Position numbers and translations under genes: made by a program. The notes beneath the pieces are model-generated. The model did no database searches, was not told where the DNA came from, and worked only from the letters and a program-made list of their open reading frames with translations. A stretch of DNA of 64,000 nucleotides from Osedax frankpressi. Its lineage: Eukaryota > Annelida > Polychaeta > Sabellida > Siboglinidae. The stretch lies in contig OZ038314.1 in the NCBI GenBank assembly GCA_964035775.1, positions 40,594,917-40,658,916 of the forward strand, in the 5' to 3' direction. This document shows positions 48,001 to 61,229 of this stretch, one piece after another (the first letter of the stretch is position 1; every line of letters starts with the position of its first letter).

Positions 48001-51000
48001 TTATGCCCTACTACATACTCTACCTTATGCCCTACCCCCTACTCTACATTATGCTCTACCTCCTACTCTATATTATGCCCTACCCCCTACTCTACCTTAT
48101 GCCTACCCCCTACTCTACCTTATGCCATACCCCCTACTCTACCTTATGCCCTACTACATACTCTACCTTATGCCCTACCTCCTACTCTACCTTATGCTCT
48201 ACCTTATGCCCTACCTCCTACTCTACCTTATGCCCTACCCCTACTCTACCTTATGCCCTACCCCCTACTCTACCTTATGCCCTACCCCCTACTATACCTT
48301 ATGCTCTACCTCCTACTCTACCTTATGCCTACCCCCTACTCTACCTTATGCTCTACCCCCTACTCTACCTTATGTTCTACCCCCTACTCTACCTTATGCT
48401 CTACCTCCTACTCTACCTTATGCCTTACCTCCTACTCTACCTTATGCCCTACCTCCTACTCTACCTTATGCCCTACCCCCTACTCTACCTTATGCTCTAC
48501 CTTATGCCCTACCTCCTACTCTACCTTATGCCCTACCCCCTACTCTACCTTATGCTCTACCTCCTACTCTATATTATGCCCTACCCCCTACTCTACCTTA
48601 TGCCTACCCCCTACTCTACCTTATGCCATACCCCCTACTCTACCTTATGCCCTACTACATACTCTACCTTATGCCCTACCTCCTACTCTACCTTATGCTC
48701 TACCTTATGCCCTACCTCCTACTCTACCTTATGCCCTACCCCTACTCTACCTTATGCCCTACCCCCTACTCTACCTTATGCCCTACCCCCTACTATACCT
48801 TATGCTCTACCTCCTACTCTACCTTATGCCTACCCCCTACTCTACCTTATGCTCTACCCCCTACTCTACCTTATGTTCTACCCCCTACTCTACCTTATGC
48901 TCTACCTCCTACTCTACCTTATGCCTTACCTCCTACTCTACCTTATGCCCTACCTCCTACTCTACCTTATGCCCTACCCCCTACTCTACCTTATGCTCTA
49001 CCTTATGCCCTACCTCCTACTCTACCTTATGCCTACCCCCTACTCTACCTTATGCTCTACCCCCTACTCTACCTTATGTTCTACCCCTACTCTACCTTAT
49101 GCTCTACCTCCTACTCTACCTTATGTCCTACCCCCTACTCTACATTATGCCCTACCTCCTACTCTACCTTATGCTCTACCCCTACTCTACCTTATGTTCT
49201 ACCCCCTACTCTACCTTATGCTCTACCTCCTACTCTACCTTATGCCTACCCCTACTCTACCTTATGCTCTACCCCCTACTCTACCTTATGTTCTACCCCC
49301 TACTCTACCTTATGCTCTACCTCCTACTCTACCTTATGCCTTACCTCCTACTCTACCTTATGCCCTACCTCCTACTCTACCTTATGCCCTACCCCCTACT
49401 CTACCTTATGCTCTACCTTATGCCCTACCTCCTACTCTACCTTATGCCTACCCCCTACTCTACCTTATGTTCTACCCCCTACTCTACCTTATGCTCTACC
49501 TCCTACTCTACCTTATGTCCTACCCCCTACTCTACCTTATGCCCTACCCCCTACTCTACCTTATGCTATACCCCCTACTCTACATTATGTTCTACCCCCT
49601 ACTCTACCTTATGCTCTACCTCCTACTCTACCTTATGCCTTACCCCCTACTCTACCTTATGCTCTACCCCCTACTCTACCTTATGCCTACCCCCTACTCT
49701 ACCTTATGCCCTACCTCCTACTCTAACTTATGCCCTACCTCCTACTCTAACTTATGCCCTACCTCCTACTCTACCTTATGCTCTACCTTATGCCCTACCT
49801 CCTACTCTACCTTATGCTCTACCTTATGCCCTACCCCCTACTCTACCTTATGACCTACCCCCTACTCTACCTTATGCTCTACCTCCTACTCTACCTTATG
49901 CCTACCCCCTACTCTACCTTATGCTCTACCCCCTACTCTACCTTATGCTCTACCCCCTACTCTACCTTATGCCATACCCCCTACTCTACCTTATGCCCTA
50001 CCTCCTACTCTAACTTATGCTCTACCCCCTACTCTACCTTATGCCCTACCCCCTACTCTACCTTATGCCCTACCCCTTACTCTACCTTATGCCCTACCCC
50101 TACTCTACCTTATGCCCTACCCCCTACTCTACCTTATGCCCTACCTCCTACTCTACCTTATGCCCTACCTCCTACTCTACCTTATGCCCTACCTCCTACT
50201 CTACCTTATGCTCTACCCCCTACTCTACCTTATGCTCTACCTCCTACTCTACATTATGCCTTACCTCCTACTCTACCTTATGCCCTACCCCCTACTCTAC
50301 ATTATGCCCTACCTCCTACTCTACCTTATGCCCTACCCCCTACTCTACCTTATGCCCTACTACATACTCTACCTTATGCCCTACCCCCTACTCTACCTTA
50401 TGCTCTACCTCCTACTCTATATTATGCCCTACCCCCTACTCTACCTTATGCCTACCCCTACTCTACCTTATGCCATACCCCTACTCTACCTTATGCCCTA
50501 CTACATACTCTACCTTATGCCCTACCTCATACTCTACCTTATGCTCTACCTTATGCCCTACCTTATGCTCTACCTCCTACTCTACCTTATGCTCTACCCC
50601 CTACTCTACCTTATGCTCTACCTCCTACTCTACATTATGCCCTACCTCCTACTCTACCTTATGCCCTACCCCCTACTCTACCTTATGCCCTACCTCCTAC
50701 TCTAACTTATGCCCTACCTCCTACTCTACCTTATGCCCTACCTCCTACTCTACCTTATGCCCTACCTCCTACTCTACCTTATGCCCTACCTCCTACTCTA
50801 CCTTATGCTCTACCCCCTACTCTACCTTATGCCCTACCTCTTACTCTACCTTATGCCCTACCTCCTACTCTACCTTATGCTCTACCCCCTACTCTACCTT
50901 ATGCCCTACCCCCTACTCTACCTTATGCCCTACCCCTTACTCTACCTTATGCCCTACCCCCTACTCTACCTTATGCCCTACCCCCTACTCTACCTTATGC

Positions 51001-54000
51001 CCTACCTCCTACTCTACCTTATGCCCTACCTCCTACTCTACCTTATGCCCTACCTCCTACTCTACCTTATGCTCTACCCCCTACTCTACCTTATGCTCTA
51101 CCTCCTACTCTACATTATGCCTTACCTCCTACTCTACCTTATGCCCTACCCCCTACTCTACCTTATGCTCTACCTCCTACTCTACATTATGCCCTACCTC
51201 CTACTCTACCTTATGCCCTACCCCCTACTCTACCTTATGCCCTACTACATACTCTACCTTATGCCCTACCCCCTACTCTACATTATGCTCTACCTCCTAC
51301 TCTATATTATGCCCTACCCCCTACTCTACCTTATGCCTACCCCCTACTCTACCTTATGCCATACCCCCTACTCTACCTTATGCCCTACTACATACTCTAC
51401 CTTATGCCCTACCTCCTACTCTACCTTATGCTCTACCTTATGCCCTACCTCCTACTCTACCTTATGCCCTACCCCTACTCTACCTTATGCCCTACCCCCT
51501 ACTCTACCTTATGCCCTACCCCCTACTATACCTTATGCTCTACCTCCTACTCTACCTTATGCCTACCCCCTACTCTACCTTATGCTCTACCCCCTACTCT
51601 ACCTTATGTTCTACCCCCTACTCTACCTTATGCTCTACCTCCTACTCTACCTTATGCCTTACCTCCTACTCTACCTTATGCCCTACCTCCTACTCTACCT
51701 TATGCCCTACCCCCTACTCTACCTTATGCTCTACCTTATGCCCTACCTCCTACTCTACCTTATGCCTACCCCCTACTCTACCTTATGCTCTACCCCCTAC
51801 TCTACCTTATGCCCTACCCCCTACTCTACCTTATGCTCTACCTCCTACTCTACATTATGCCCTACCTCCTACTCTACCTTATGCCCTACCCCCTACTCTA
51901 CATTATGCCCTACTACATACTCTACCTTATGCCCTACCCCCTACTCTACATTATGCTCTACCTCCTACTCTATATTATGCCCTACCCCCTACTCTACCTT
52001 ATGCCTACCCCCTACTCTACCTTATGCCATACCCCCTACTCTACCTTATGCCCTACTACATACTCTACCTTATGCCCTACCTCCTACTCTACCTTATGCT
52101 CTACCTTATGCCCTACCTCCTACTCTACCTTATGCCCTACCCCTACTCTACCTTATGCCCTACCCCCTACTCTACCTTATGCCCTACCCCCTACTATACC
52201 TTATGCTCTACCTCCTACTCTACCTTATGCCTACCCCCTACTCTACCTTATGCTCTACCCCCTACTCTACCTTATGTTCTACCCCCTACTCTACCTTATG
52301 CTCTACCTCCTACTCTACCTTATGCCTTACCTCCTACTCTACCTTATGCCCTACCTCCTACTCTACCTTATGCCCTACCCCCTACTCTACCTTATGCTCT
52401 ACCTTATGCCCTACCTCCTACTCTACCTTATGCCTACCCCCTACTCTACCTTATGCTCTACCCCCTACTCTACCTTATGTTCTACCCCCTACTCTACCTT
52501 ATGCTCTACCTCCTACTCTACCTTATGTCCTACCCCCTACTCTACATTATGCCCTACCTCCTACTCTACCTTATGCTCTACCCCTACTCTACCTTATGTT
52601 CTACCCCCTACTCTACCTTATGCTCTACCTCCTACTCTACCTTATGCCTACCCCTACTCTACCTTATGCTCTACCCCCTACTCTACCTTATGTTCTACCC
52701 CCTACTCTACCTTATGCTCTACCTCCTACTCTACCTTATGCCTTACCTCCTACTCTACCTTATGCCCTACCTCCTACTCTACCTTATGCCCTACCCCCTA
52801 CTCTACCTTATGCTCTACCTTATGCCCTACCTCCTACTCTACATTATGCCTACCCCCTACTCTACCTTATGTTCTACCCCCTACTCTACCTTATGCTCTA
52901 CCTCCTACTCTACCTTATGTCCTACCCCCTACTCTACCTTATGCCCTACCCCCTACTCTACCTTATGCTATACCCCCTACTCTACATTATGTTCTACCCC
53001 CTACTCTACCTTATGCTCTACCTCCTACTCTACCTTATGCCTTACCCCCTACTCTACCTTATGCTCTACCCCCTACTCTACCTTATGCCTACCCCCTACT
53101 CTACCTTATGCCCTACCTCCTACTCTAACTTATGCCCTACCTCCTACTCTAACTTATGCCCTACCTCCTACTCTACCTTATGCTCTACCTTATGCCCTAC
53201 CTCCTACTCTACCTTATGCTCTACCTTATGCCCTACCCCCTACTCTACCTTATGACCTACCCCCTACTCTACCTTATGCTCTACCTCCTACTCTACCTTA
53301 TGCCTACCCCCTACTCTACCTTATGCTCTACCCCCTACTCTACCTTATGCTCTACCCCCTACTCTACCTTATGCCATACCCCCTACTCTACCTTATGCCC
53401 TACCTCCTACTCTAACTTATGCCCTACCTCCTACTCTACCTTATGCTCTACCTTATGCCCTACCTCCTACTCTACCTTATGCTCTACCCCCTACTCTACC
53501 TTATGCCTACCCCCTACTCTACCTTATGCCCTACCCCCTACTCTACATTATGCCTACCCCCTACTCTACCTTATGCCCTACCCCCTACTCTACCTTATGC
53601 CTACCCCCTACTCTACCTTATGCCTACCCCCTACTCTACCTTATGCCCTACCACATACTCTACCTTATGCCCTACCCCCTACTCTACCTTATGCCCTACC
53701 TCCTACTCTACCTTATGCCTACCCCCTACTCTACCTTATGCCTACCCCCTACTCTACCTTATGCCCTACCTCCTACTCTACATTATGCTCTACCTTATGC
53801 CCTACCTCCTACTCTACCTTATGCTCTACCCCCTACTCTACCTTATGCCTACCCCCTACTCTACCTTATGCCCTACCCCCTACTCTACATTATGCCTACC
53901 CCCTACTCTACCTTATGCCCTACCCCCTACTCTACCTTATGCCTACCCCCTACTCTACCTTATGCCTACCCCCTACTCTACCTTATGCCCTACCACATAC

Positions 54001-57000
54001 TCTACCTTATGCCCTACCCCCTACTCTACCTTATGCCCTACCTCCTACTCTAACTTATGCCCTACCTCCTACTCTAACTTATGCCCTACCTCCTACTCTA
54101 CCTTATGCTCTACCTTATGCCCTACCTCCTACTCTACCTTATGCTCTACCTTATGCCCTACCCCCTACTCTACCTTATGACCTACCCCCTACTCTACCTT
54201 ATGCTCTACCTCCTACTCTACCTTATGCCTACCCCCTACTCTACCTTATGCTCTACCCCCTACTCTACCTTATGCTCTACCCCCTACTCTACCTTATGCC
54301 ATACCCCCTACTCTACCTTATGCCCTACCTCCTACTCTAACTTATGCCCTACCTCCTACTCTACCTTATGCTCTACCTTATGCCCTACCTCCTACTCTAC
54401 CTTATTCTCTACCTCCTACTCTACCTTATGCCCTACCTCCTACTCTACCTTATGCCCTACCTCCTACTCTACCTTATGCTCTACCTCCTACTCTACCTTA
54501 TGCCCTACCCCCTACTCTACCTTATGCCCTACCTCCTACTCTAACTTATGCCCTACCTCCTACTCTACCTTATGCCCTACCTCCTACTCTATCTTATGCC
54601 CTACCTCCTACTCTACCTTATGCCCTACCTCCTACTCTACCTTATGCCCTACCTCCTACTCTACCTTATGCCCTACATCCTACTCTACCTTATGCTCTAC
54701 CCCCTACTCTACATTATACCCTACCTCTTACTCTACCTTATGCCCTACCTCCTACTCTACCTTATGCTCTACCCCCTACTCTACCTTATGCCCTACCCCC
54801 TACTCTACCTTATGCCCTACCCCTTACTCTACCTTATGCCCTACCCCCTACTCTACCTTATGCCCTACCCCCTACTCTACCTTATGCCCTACCTCCTACT
54901 CTACCTTATGCCCTACCTCCTACTCTACCTTATGCCATACCTCCTACTCTACCTTATGCTCTACCCCCTACTCTACCTTATGCTCTACCTCCTACTCTAC
55001 ATTATGCCTTACCTCCTACTCTACCTTATGCCCTACCCCCTACTCTACATTATGCCCTACCTCCTACTCTACCTTATGCCCTACCCCCTACTCTACCTTA
55101 TGCCCTACTACATACTCTACCTTATGCCCTACCCCCTACTCTACCTTATGCTCTACCTCCTACTCTATATTATGCCCTACCCCCTACTCTACCTTATGCC
55201 TACCCCTACTCTACCTTATGCCATACCCCTACTCTACCTTATGCCCTACTACATACTCTACCTTATGCCCTACCTCATACTCTACCTTATGCTCTACCTT
55301 ATGCCCTACCTTATGCTCTACCTCCTACTCTACCTTATGCTCTACCCCCTACTCTACCTTATGCTCTACCTCCTACTCTACATTATGCCCTACCTCCTAC
55401 TCTACCTTATGCCCTACCCCCTACTCTACCTTATGCCCTACCTCCTACTCTAACTTATGCCCTACCTCCTACTCTACCTTATGCCCTACCTCCTACTCTA
55501 CCTTATGCCCTACCTCCTACTCTACCTTATGCCCTACCTCCTACTCTACCTTATGCTCTACCCCCTACTCTACCTTATGCCCTACCTCTTACTCTACCTT
55601 ATGCCCTACCTCCTACTCTACCTTATGCTCTACCCCCTACTCTACCTTATGCCCTACCCCCTACTCTACCTTATGCCCTACCCCTTACTCTACCTTATGC
55701 CCTACCCCCTACTCTACCTTATGCCCTACCCCCTACTCTACCTTATGCCCTACCTCCTACTCTACCTTATGCCCTACCTCCTACTCTACCTTATGCCCTA
55801 CCTCCTACTCTACCTTATGCTCTACCCCCTACTCTACCTTATGCTCTACCTCCTACTCTACATTATGCCTTACCTCCTACTCTACCTTATGCCCTACCCC
55901 CTACTCTACCTTATGCTCTACCTCCTACTCTACATTATGCCCTACCTCCTACTCTACCTTATGCCCTACCCCCTACTCTACCTTATGCCCTACTACATAC
56001 TCTACCTTATGCCCTACCCCCTACTCTACATTATGCTCTACCTCCTACTCTATATTATGCCCTACCCCCTACTCTACCTTATGCCTACCACCTACTCTAC
56101 CTTATGCCATACCCCCTACTCTACCTTATGCCCTACTACATACTCTACCTTATGCCCTACCTCCTACTCTACCTTATGCTCTACCTTATGCCCTACCTCC
56201 TACTCTACCTTATGCCCTACCCCTACTCTACCTTATGCCCTACCCCCTACTCTACCTTATGCCCTACCCCCTACTATACCTTATGCTCTACCTCCTACTC
56301 TACCTTATGCCTACCCCCTACTCTACCTTATGCTCTACCCCCTACTCTACCTTATGTTCTACCCCCTACTCTACCTTATGCTCTACCTCCTACTCTACCT
56401 TATGCCTTACCTCCTACTCTACCTTATGCCCTACCTCCTACTCTACCTTATGCCCTACCCCCTACTCTACCTTATGCTCTACCTTATGCCCTACCTCCTA
56501 CTCTACCTTATGCCTACCCCCTACTCTACCTTATGCTCTACCCCCTACTCTACCTTATGCCCTACCCCCTACTCTACCTTATGCTCTACCTCCTACTCTA
56601 CATTATGCCCTACCTCCTACTCTACCTTATGCCCTACCCCCTACTCTACCTTATGCCCTACTACATACTCTACCTTATGCCCTACCCCCTACTCTACATT
56701 ATGCTCTACCTCCTACTCTATATTATGCCCTACCCCCTACTCTACCTTATGCCTACCCCCTACTCTACCTTATGCCATACCCCCTACTCTACCTTATGCC
56801 CTACTACATACTCTACCTTATGCCCTACCTCCTACTCTACCTTATGCTCTACCTTATGCCCTACCTCCTACTCTACCTTATGCCCTACCCCTACTCTACC
56901 TTATGCCCTACCCCCTACTCTACCTTATGCCCTACCCCCTACTATACCTTATGCTCTACCTCCTACTCTACCTTATGCCTACCCCCTACTCTACCTTATG

Positions 57001-60000
57001 CTCTACCCCCTACTCTACCTTATGTTCTACCCCCTACTCTACCTTATGCTCTACCTCCTACTCTACCTTATGCCTTACCTCCTACTCTACCTTATGCCCT
57101 ACCTCCTACTCTACCTTATGCCCTACCCCCTACTCTACCTTATGCTCTACCTTATGCCCTACCTCCTACTCTACCTTATGCCTACCCCCTACTCTACCTT
57201 ATGCTCTACCCCCTACTCTACCTTATGTTCTACCCCCTACTCTACCTTATGCTCTACCTCCTACTCTACCTTATGTCCTACCCCCTACTCTACATTATGC
57301 CCTACCTCCTACTCTACCTTATGCTCTACCCCTACTCTACCTTATGTTCTACCCCCTACTCTACCTTATGCTCTACCTCCTACTCTACCTTATGCCTACC
57401 CCTACTCTACCTTATGCTCTACCCCCTACTCTACCTTATGTTCTACCCCCTACTCTACCTTATGCTCTACCTCCTACTCTACCTTATGCCTTACCTCCTA
57501 CTCTACCTTATGCCCTACCTCCTACTCTACCTTATGCCCTACCCCCTACTCTACCTTATGCTCTACCTTATGCCCTACCTCCTACTCTACCTTATGCCTA
57601 CCCCCTACTCTACCTTATGTTCTACCCCCTACTCTACCTTATGCTCTACCTCCTACTCTACCTTATGTCCTACCCCCTACTCTACCTTATGCCCTACCCC
57701 CTACTCTACCTTATGCTATACCCCCTACTCTACATTATGTTCTACCCCCTACTCTACCTTATGCTCTACCTCCTACTCTACCTTATGCCTTACCCCCTAC
57801 TCTACCTTATGCTCTACCCCCTACTCTACCTTATGCCTACCCCCTACTCTACCTTATGCCCTACCTCCTACTCTAACTTATGCCCTACCTCCTACTCTAA
57901 CTTATGCCCTACCTCCTACTCTACCTTATGCTCTACCTTATGCCCTACCTCCTACTCTACCTTATGCTCTACCTTATGCCCTACCCCCTACTCTACCTTA
58001 TGACCTACCCCCTACTCTACCTTATGCTCTACCTCCTACTCTACCTTATGCCTACCCCCTACTCTACCTTATGCTCTACCCCCTACTCTACCTTATGCTC
58101 TACCCCCTACTCTACCTTATGCCATACCCCCTACTCTACCTTATGCCCTACCTCCTACTCTAACTTATGCCCTACCTCCTACTCTACCTTATGCTCTACC
58201 TTATGCCCTACCTCCTACTCTACCTTATGCCCTACCCCCTACTCTACCTTATGCCTACCCCCTACTCTACCTTATGCCCTACCCCCTACTCTACCTTATG
58301 CCTACCCCCTACTCTCTACCTTTTTAGAGCAAGACCTATATCCTCGACACTCTCGCTAACCTTGCGGTAACTACACTAGACTATGAAACTGCAGTGCATC
58401 TCTTTAAGGAAACTCTCAAATTACTCTTTCAACAAGAGTTTAAGGAGCATTCCAACGCAGTTGTGGAGATTTCGCTAAAAATCGCCATGATGTTGGCATC
58501 GCAAGGTCGTTTTGCGAATTATTACCATTTGTGGCTGTATTATATAATGTAGCCGGTAGTGTATTACCATTTATGGCTGTATTATATAATGTAGCTGGTA
58601 GTGTATTACCATTTATGGCTGTATTATATAATGTAGCTGGTAGTGTATCACCATTTATGGCTGTATTATATAATGTATCTGGTAGTGTATTACCATTTGT
58701 AGCTGTATTATATAATGTAGCTGGTAGTGTATTACCATTTGTGGCTGTATTATATAATGTAGCCGGTAGTGTATTACCATTTATGGCTGTATTATATAAT
58801 GTAGCTGGTAGTGTATTACCATTTGTGGCTGTATTATATAATGTATCTGGTGGTATATTACCATTTGTGGCTCTATTATATAATGTATCTGGTAGTGTAT
58901 TACCATTTATGGATGTATTATATAATGTATCCAGTAGTGTATTACCATTTCTGGCTGTATTATATAATGTATCCAGTAGTGTATTACCATTTGTGGCTGT
59001 ATTATATAATATATCCAGTAGTGTATTACCATTTGTGGCTGTATTATATAATGTATCCAGTAGTGTATTACCATTTGTGGCTGTATTATATAATGTATCC
59101 AGTAGTGTATTACCATTTGTGGCTGTATTATATAATGTATCCAGTAGTGTATTACCATTTGTGGTTGTATTATATAATGTAGCTGGTAGTGTATTACCAT
59201 TTGTGGCTGTATTATATAATGTATCCAGTAGTGTATTACCATTTGTGGCTGTATTATATAATGTAGCTGGTAGTGTATTACCATTTGTGGCTGTATTATA
59301 TAATGTATCCAGTAGTGTATTACCATTTGTGGTTGTATTATATAATGTAGCTGGTAGTGTATTACCATTTATGGCTGTATTATATAATGTATCTGGTAGT
59401 GTATTACCATTTGTGGCTGTATTATATAATGTATCTGGTAGTGTATTACCATTGAGATATAACTTTACTTGTGTTGTAGATAGACGTGAAGACGCGGAGA
59501 ATGGATTTCTATTTTGTTTAAAGAAATTACACTTTAAAATTAAAAATGACGATCAAAAGATAGAAGGTGAACTAGATGAAGACACAAGGTATTGTTTGTA
59601 AAGTCTTAAGTAGTACTTTTAGTGTTTTATAGCTTTTATTGCAAATATCAAGGACATAGTGATATTTGACACTCCCAACATAGAACTTAGTATGTATGAG
59701 AATTCTATTTCTGAAAATTATAATAACCGATATTACATATATATATTTAGATTCAAATTCATTATTTTGAGAGATTTATATAAACTTTAGAAAACCCTGA
59801 ATTTGATTTTGAAATCATTAAGTTTAATATTAAATACGTAAGATTCAGTAAAATATTTTTAAAATACTGTGTATTTGTAATGTAATGTATATACAGTATT
59901 TAATTACTACATAAATTAGGGAAGTAGATTTATTTCTTTAATGTACAATGAAAAATTATATTTATATTTAGTACGTAATTGTGAATCAGCCAAAACTGAA

Positions 60001-61179
60001 AAACAACCGATTAGTCATCGAAAGATCTAAATCATTATCGTCAATAAGTTCGTGTAAACACAACTTAAGTAAATCCACGTATTAATGCTATGAACCCAAG
60101 ACCAATCGCCCCAGAGCACTGCTAGCGAGATGTTACGATGCATTCTCACGATTCCTGGTCAATATTCGCGCCTACACCGAAGCCAAGGAGTTTCTTTTGG
60201 AGTCGATTCGCATCGCCGTGGAACTCTTTGCTACGGACCAACACGAACAGGTTCGAGGACGTGCGCCAGTCCCGAGCCTCGTCTAATAGCCGCAACCACT
60301 TTCAGGTCGCGACGCTGTACAGCGACCTAGCAAACGTCTTTAATTGTCTGCAAGCCAACGAAGACTCTCTAAATGCCATCCGGAAGAGTGTTGAAATCGC
60401 GGAGGCAATCGAGTCCGACAACCTCAATGTATTTTACTGCAACTACGGTTCTCTTCTTAAGCAATTTCACTAATTAGTCACTTAATATCTACCATAAATT
60501 ACTCGCAAATTGATAAATTAGCTATCCTATCATATCAAATATTAGATTTACATATCAATCAAAACTAATACAAATGAATACAACATTTATACTACTGAAA
60601 CGATACAAATTTTCAATGTATTGTGGAATAAACAACACATATCGTATAATATAGATATATTTTCTTAAAAAAACCTAATATATAATAAGTTTAGTTAGTA
60701 TTCACAAATATTATATTTTAATTATTTGAAAGAATTAATATTAAATAAATCTAACTAAATCTTATTAAAGTACTTCAATTTTCTGTTAATTACTTACTTA
60801 AGTACTTTAATTTCCTATTAACTACTTACTAAAGTACTTCAATCTCCAATCAATTACTTAAGAACTACAATATAATATTAATTAATTACTATAATATTTT
60901 GTTAAATCAGACAAACAAAATAATAAAATAATTATTTCCCGATTAGTAAATAATAAGCAATATTTCAATAATTTTAAATAATTAAATAATATTCAATGTT
61001 CTTTTATAGGTAATATTCAACGTTCTTTTATAGGTAATATTCTAATGAATAATATGATGCTAGATCAAGGTTCTAAATATTGTTTGAATTCGCTCAAGAT
61101 GTCAACACAAGATATTATGACAAAGAAAAAGGCAAATGAATGTCTTCAAAATATTAAAAAAATGAAAAAAACTATGTAA
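27033..61179 (+). CDS. TTC19: TTC19, mitochondrial TPR protein of complex III maintenance
   Basis: Nine exons assembled by phase: 27033-27238, 28300-28408, 29065-29181, 58328-58505, 59480-59588, 60115-60250, 60306-60447 and 61034-61179 (eight, with an optional 24-bp extension of the last at 61010). The product is about 380 residues, the length I recall for human TTC19. The N-terminus (MIIIQKLLRSKMIMLNLI) is basic, acid-free and amphipathic, as expected of a mitochondrial presequence. Recognisable segments follow in order: LKGNFKESEQICHEAL, TYILDTLANLAVTTLDYETA, VVEISLKIAMMLASQ, DRREDAENGFLFCLKKL, ALLARCYDAFSRFL, VATLYSDLANVFNCLQANED and the C-terminal helix ending KKMKKTM. These are helical TPR repeats. 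TTC19 acts at the inner mitochondrial membrane and helps clear Rieske-protein fragments from complex III. Intron 3 is 29,146 bp, nearly all one minisatellite; introns 2 and 4 hold other arrays. The first exon is the least certain part. Confidence 0.92.
27239..28299 (+). other. TTC19 intron 1
   Basis: AT-rich 1.06-kb intron with a short (gat)5 tract near 27681-27697 and a (cta)8 tract near 27977-27999. No other feature seen. Confidence 0.5.
28428..29014. repeat. 34-bp minisatellite in TTC19 intron 2
   Basis: About 17 copies of a 34-bp unit (agatgcattttat, then a/gtaactatatt, then aaagtaaatt). The first eight units alternate strictly between tataact and tgtaact forms, giving a 68-bp dimer; later units are all of the tgtaact form, two of them with a 1-bp loss (atgcatttatg). 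It starts 19 bp after the donor of exon 2 and ends 50 bp before exon 3. Confidence 0.95.
29246..58320. repeat. Giant 24/23-bp minisatellite filling TTC19 intron 3
   Basis: About 29 kb, roughly 1,200 units. The basic 24-bp unit is ccctaccccctactctac followed by cttatg. The main variants are tacctcctac for tacccccctac-type positions, gctctac or gttctac for gccctac, a 23-bp form (tatgcctacccc), cacatactctac, and ctctaacttatg. Variant patterns repeat over kilobases, showing nested block duplications. The array starts 64 bp after the donor of TTC19 exon 3 (29181) and stops only about 7 bp before the next exon at 58328. The apparent proteins of up to about 1,800 codons just cycle through the three readings PYPLLYLM, CPTPYSTL and ALPPTLPY; frame changes occur at 23-bp units. 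Confidence 0.97.
58519..59456. repeat. 42-bp minisatellite filling TTC19 intron 4
   Basis: About 22 copies of a 42-bp unit (tattaccatttgtggctg, then tattatataatgta, then gctggtagtg). Variants include agctgg, atccag or atctgg, and atttatgg. It starts about 13 bp after the donor (58506) and ends 23 bp before the acceptor of the next exon, so the 974-bp intron is nearly pure repeat. Open frames on both strands (356 and 153 codons) come from the 14-codon periodicity; the forward one runs on in frame into TTC19 exon 59480-59588. Confidence 0.95.
60761..60870. repeat. Degenerate 36-38 bp tandem repeat in the last TTC19 intron
   Basis: Three diverged copies built on aagtacttcaattt and taattacttact. 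They lie in the intron 60448-61033, upstream of the duplicated acceptor. Confidence 0.6.
60986..61033 (+). promoter_or_regulatory. Tandemly duplicated 3' splice site of TTC19
   Basis: Two copies of a 24-bp unit (ataatattcaatg/gtaatattcaacg, then ttcttttatag) sit back to back, each ending in an acceptor AG (61008-61009 and 61032-61033). A third partial copy, gtaatattcta, begins the exon. The two acceptors are 24 bp apart, so use of either keeps the reading frame; the upstream one would add eight residues (GNIQRSFI). Confidence 0.75.
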
Positions 61180-61190
61180 AATAGATAAAA

Positions 61191-61196
61191 TTTATT
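61191..61196 (-). promoter_or_regulatory. ZIP7 poly(A) signal
   Basis: AATAAA on the - strand, 34 bp beyond the ZIP7 stop codon and only 12 bp from the TTC19 stop codon on the other strand. A second AATAAA (61228-61233, - strand) overlaps the ZIP7 stop. Confidence 0.5.
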
Positions 61197-61229
61197 AAAA
61201 TTAATGATTGTTTAAATGACTTATTTAAT

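Noticed and set aside
29252-58370. Very long open frames (up to about 1,800 codons) on the + strand
   Set aside because: They are readings of the 24/23-bp minisatellite in all three frames; stops appear only at rare variant units, there is no conserved domain, and the array lies between two in-phase TTC19 exons.
58531-59601. 356-codon frame taken as a whole gene
   Set aside because: Mostly the 42-bp intronic repeat; only its end is true TTC19 exon. The link is kept as a finding, not as a gene.
60130-60330. 66-codon frame starting MLRCILTIPG
   Set aside because: Out-of-frame reading of TTC19 exon 60115-60250.
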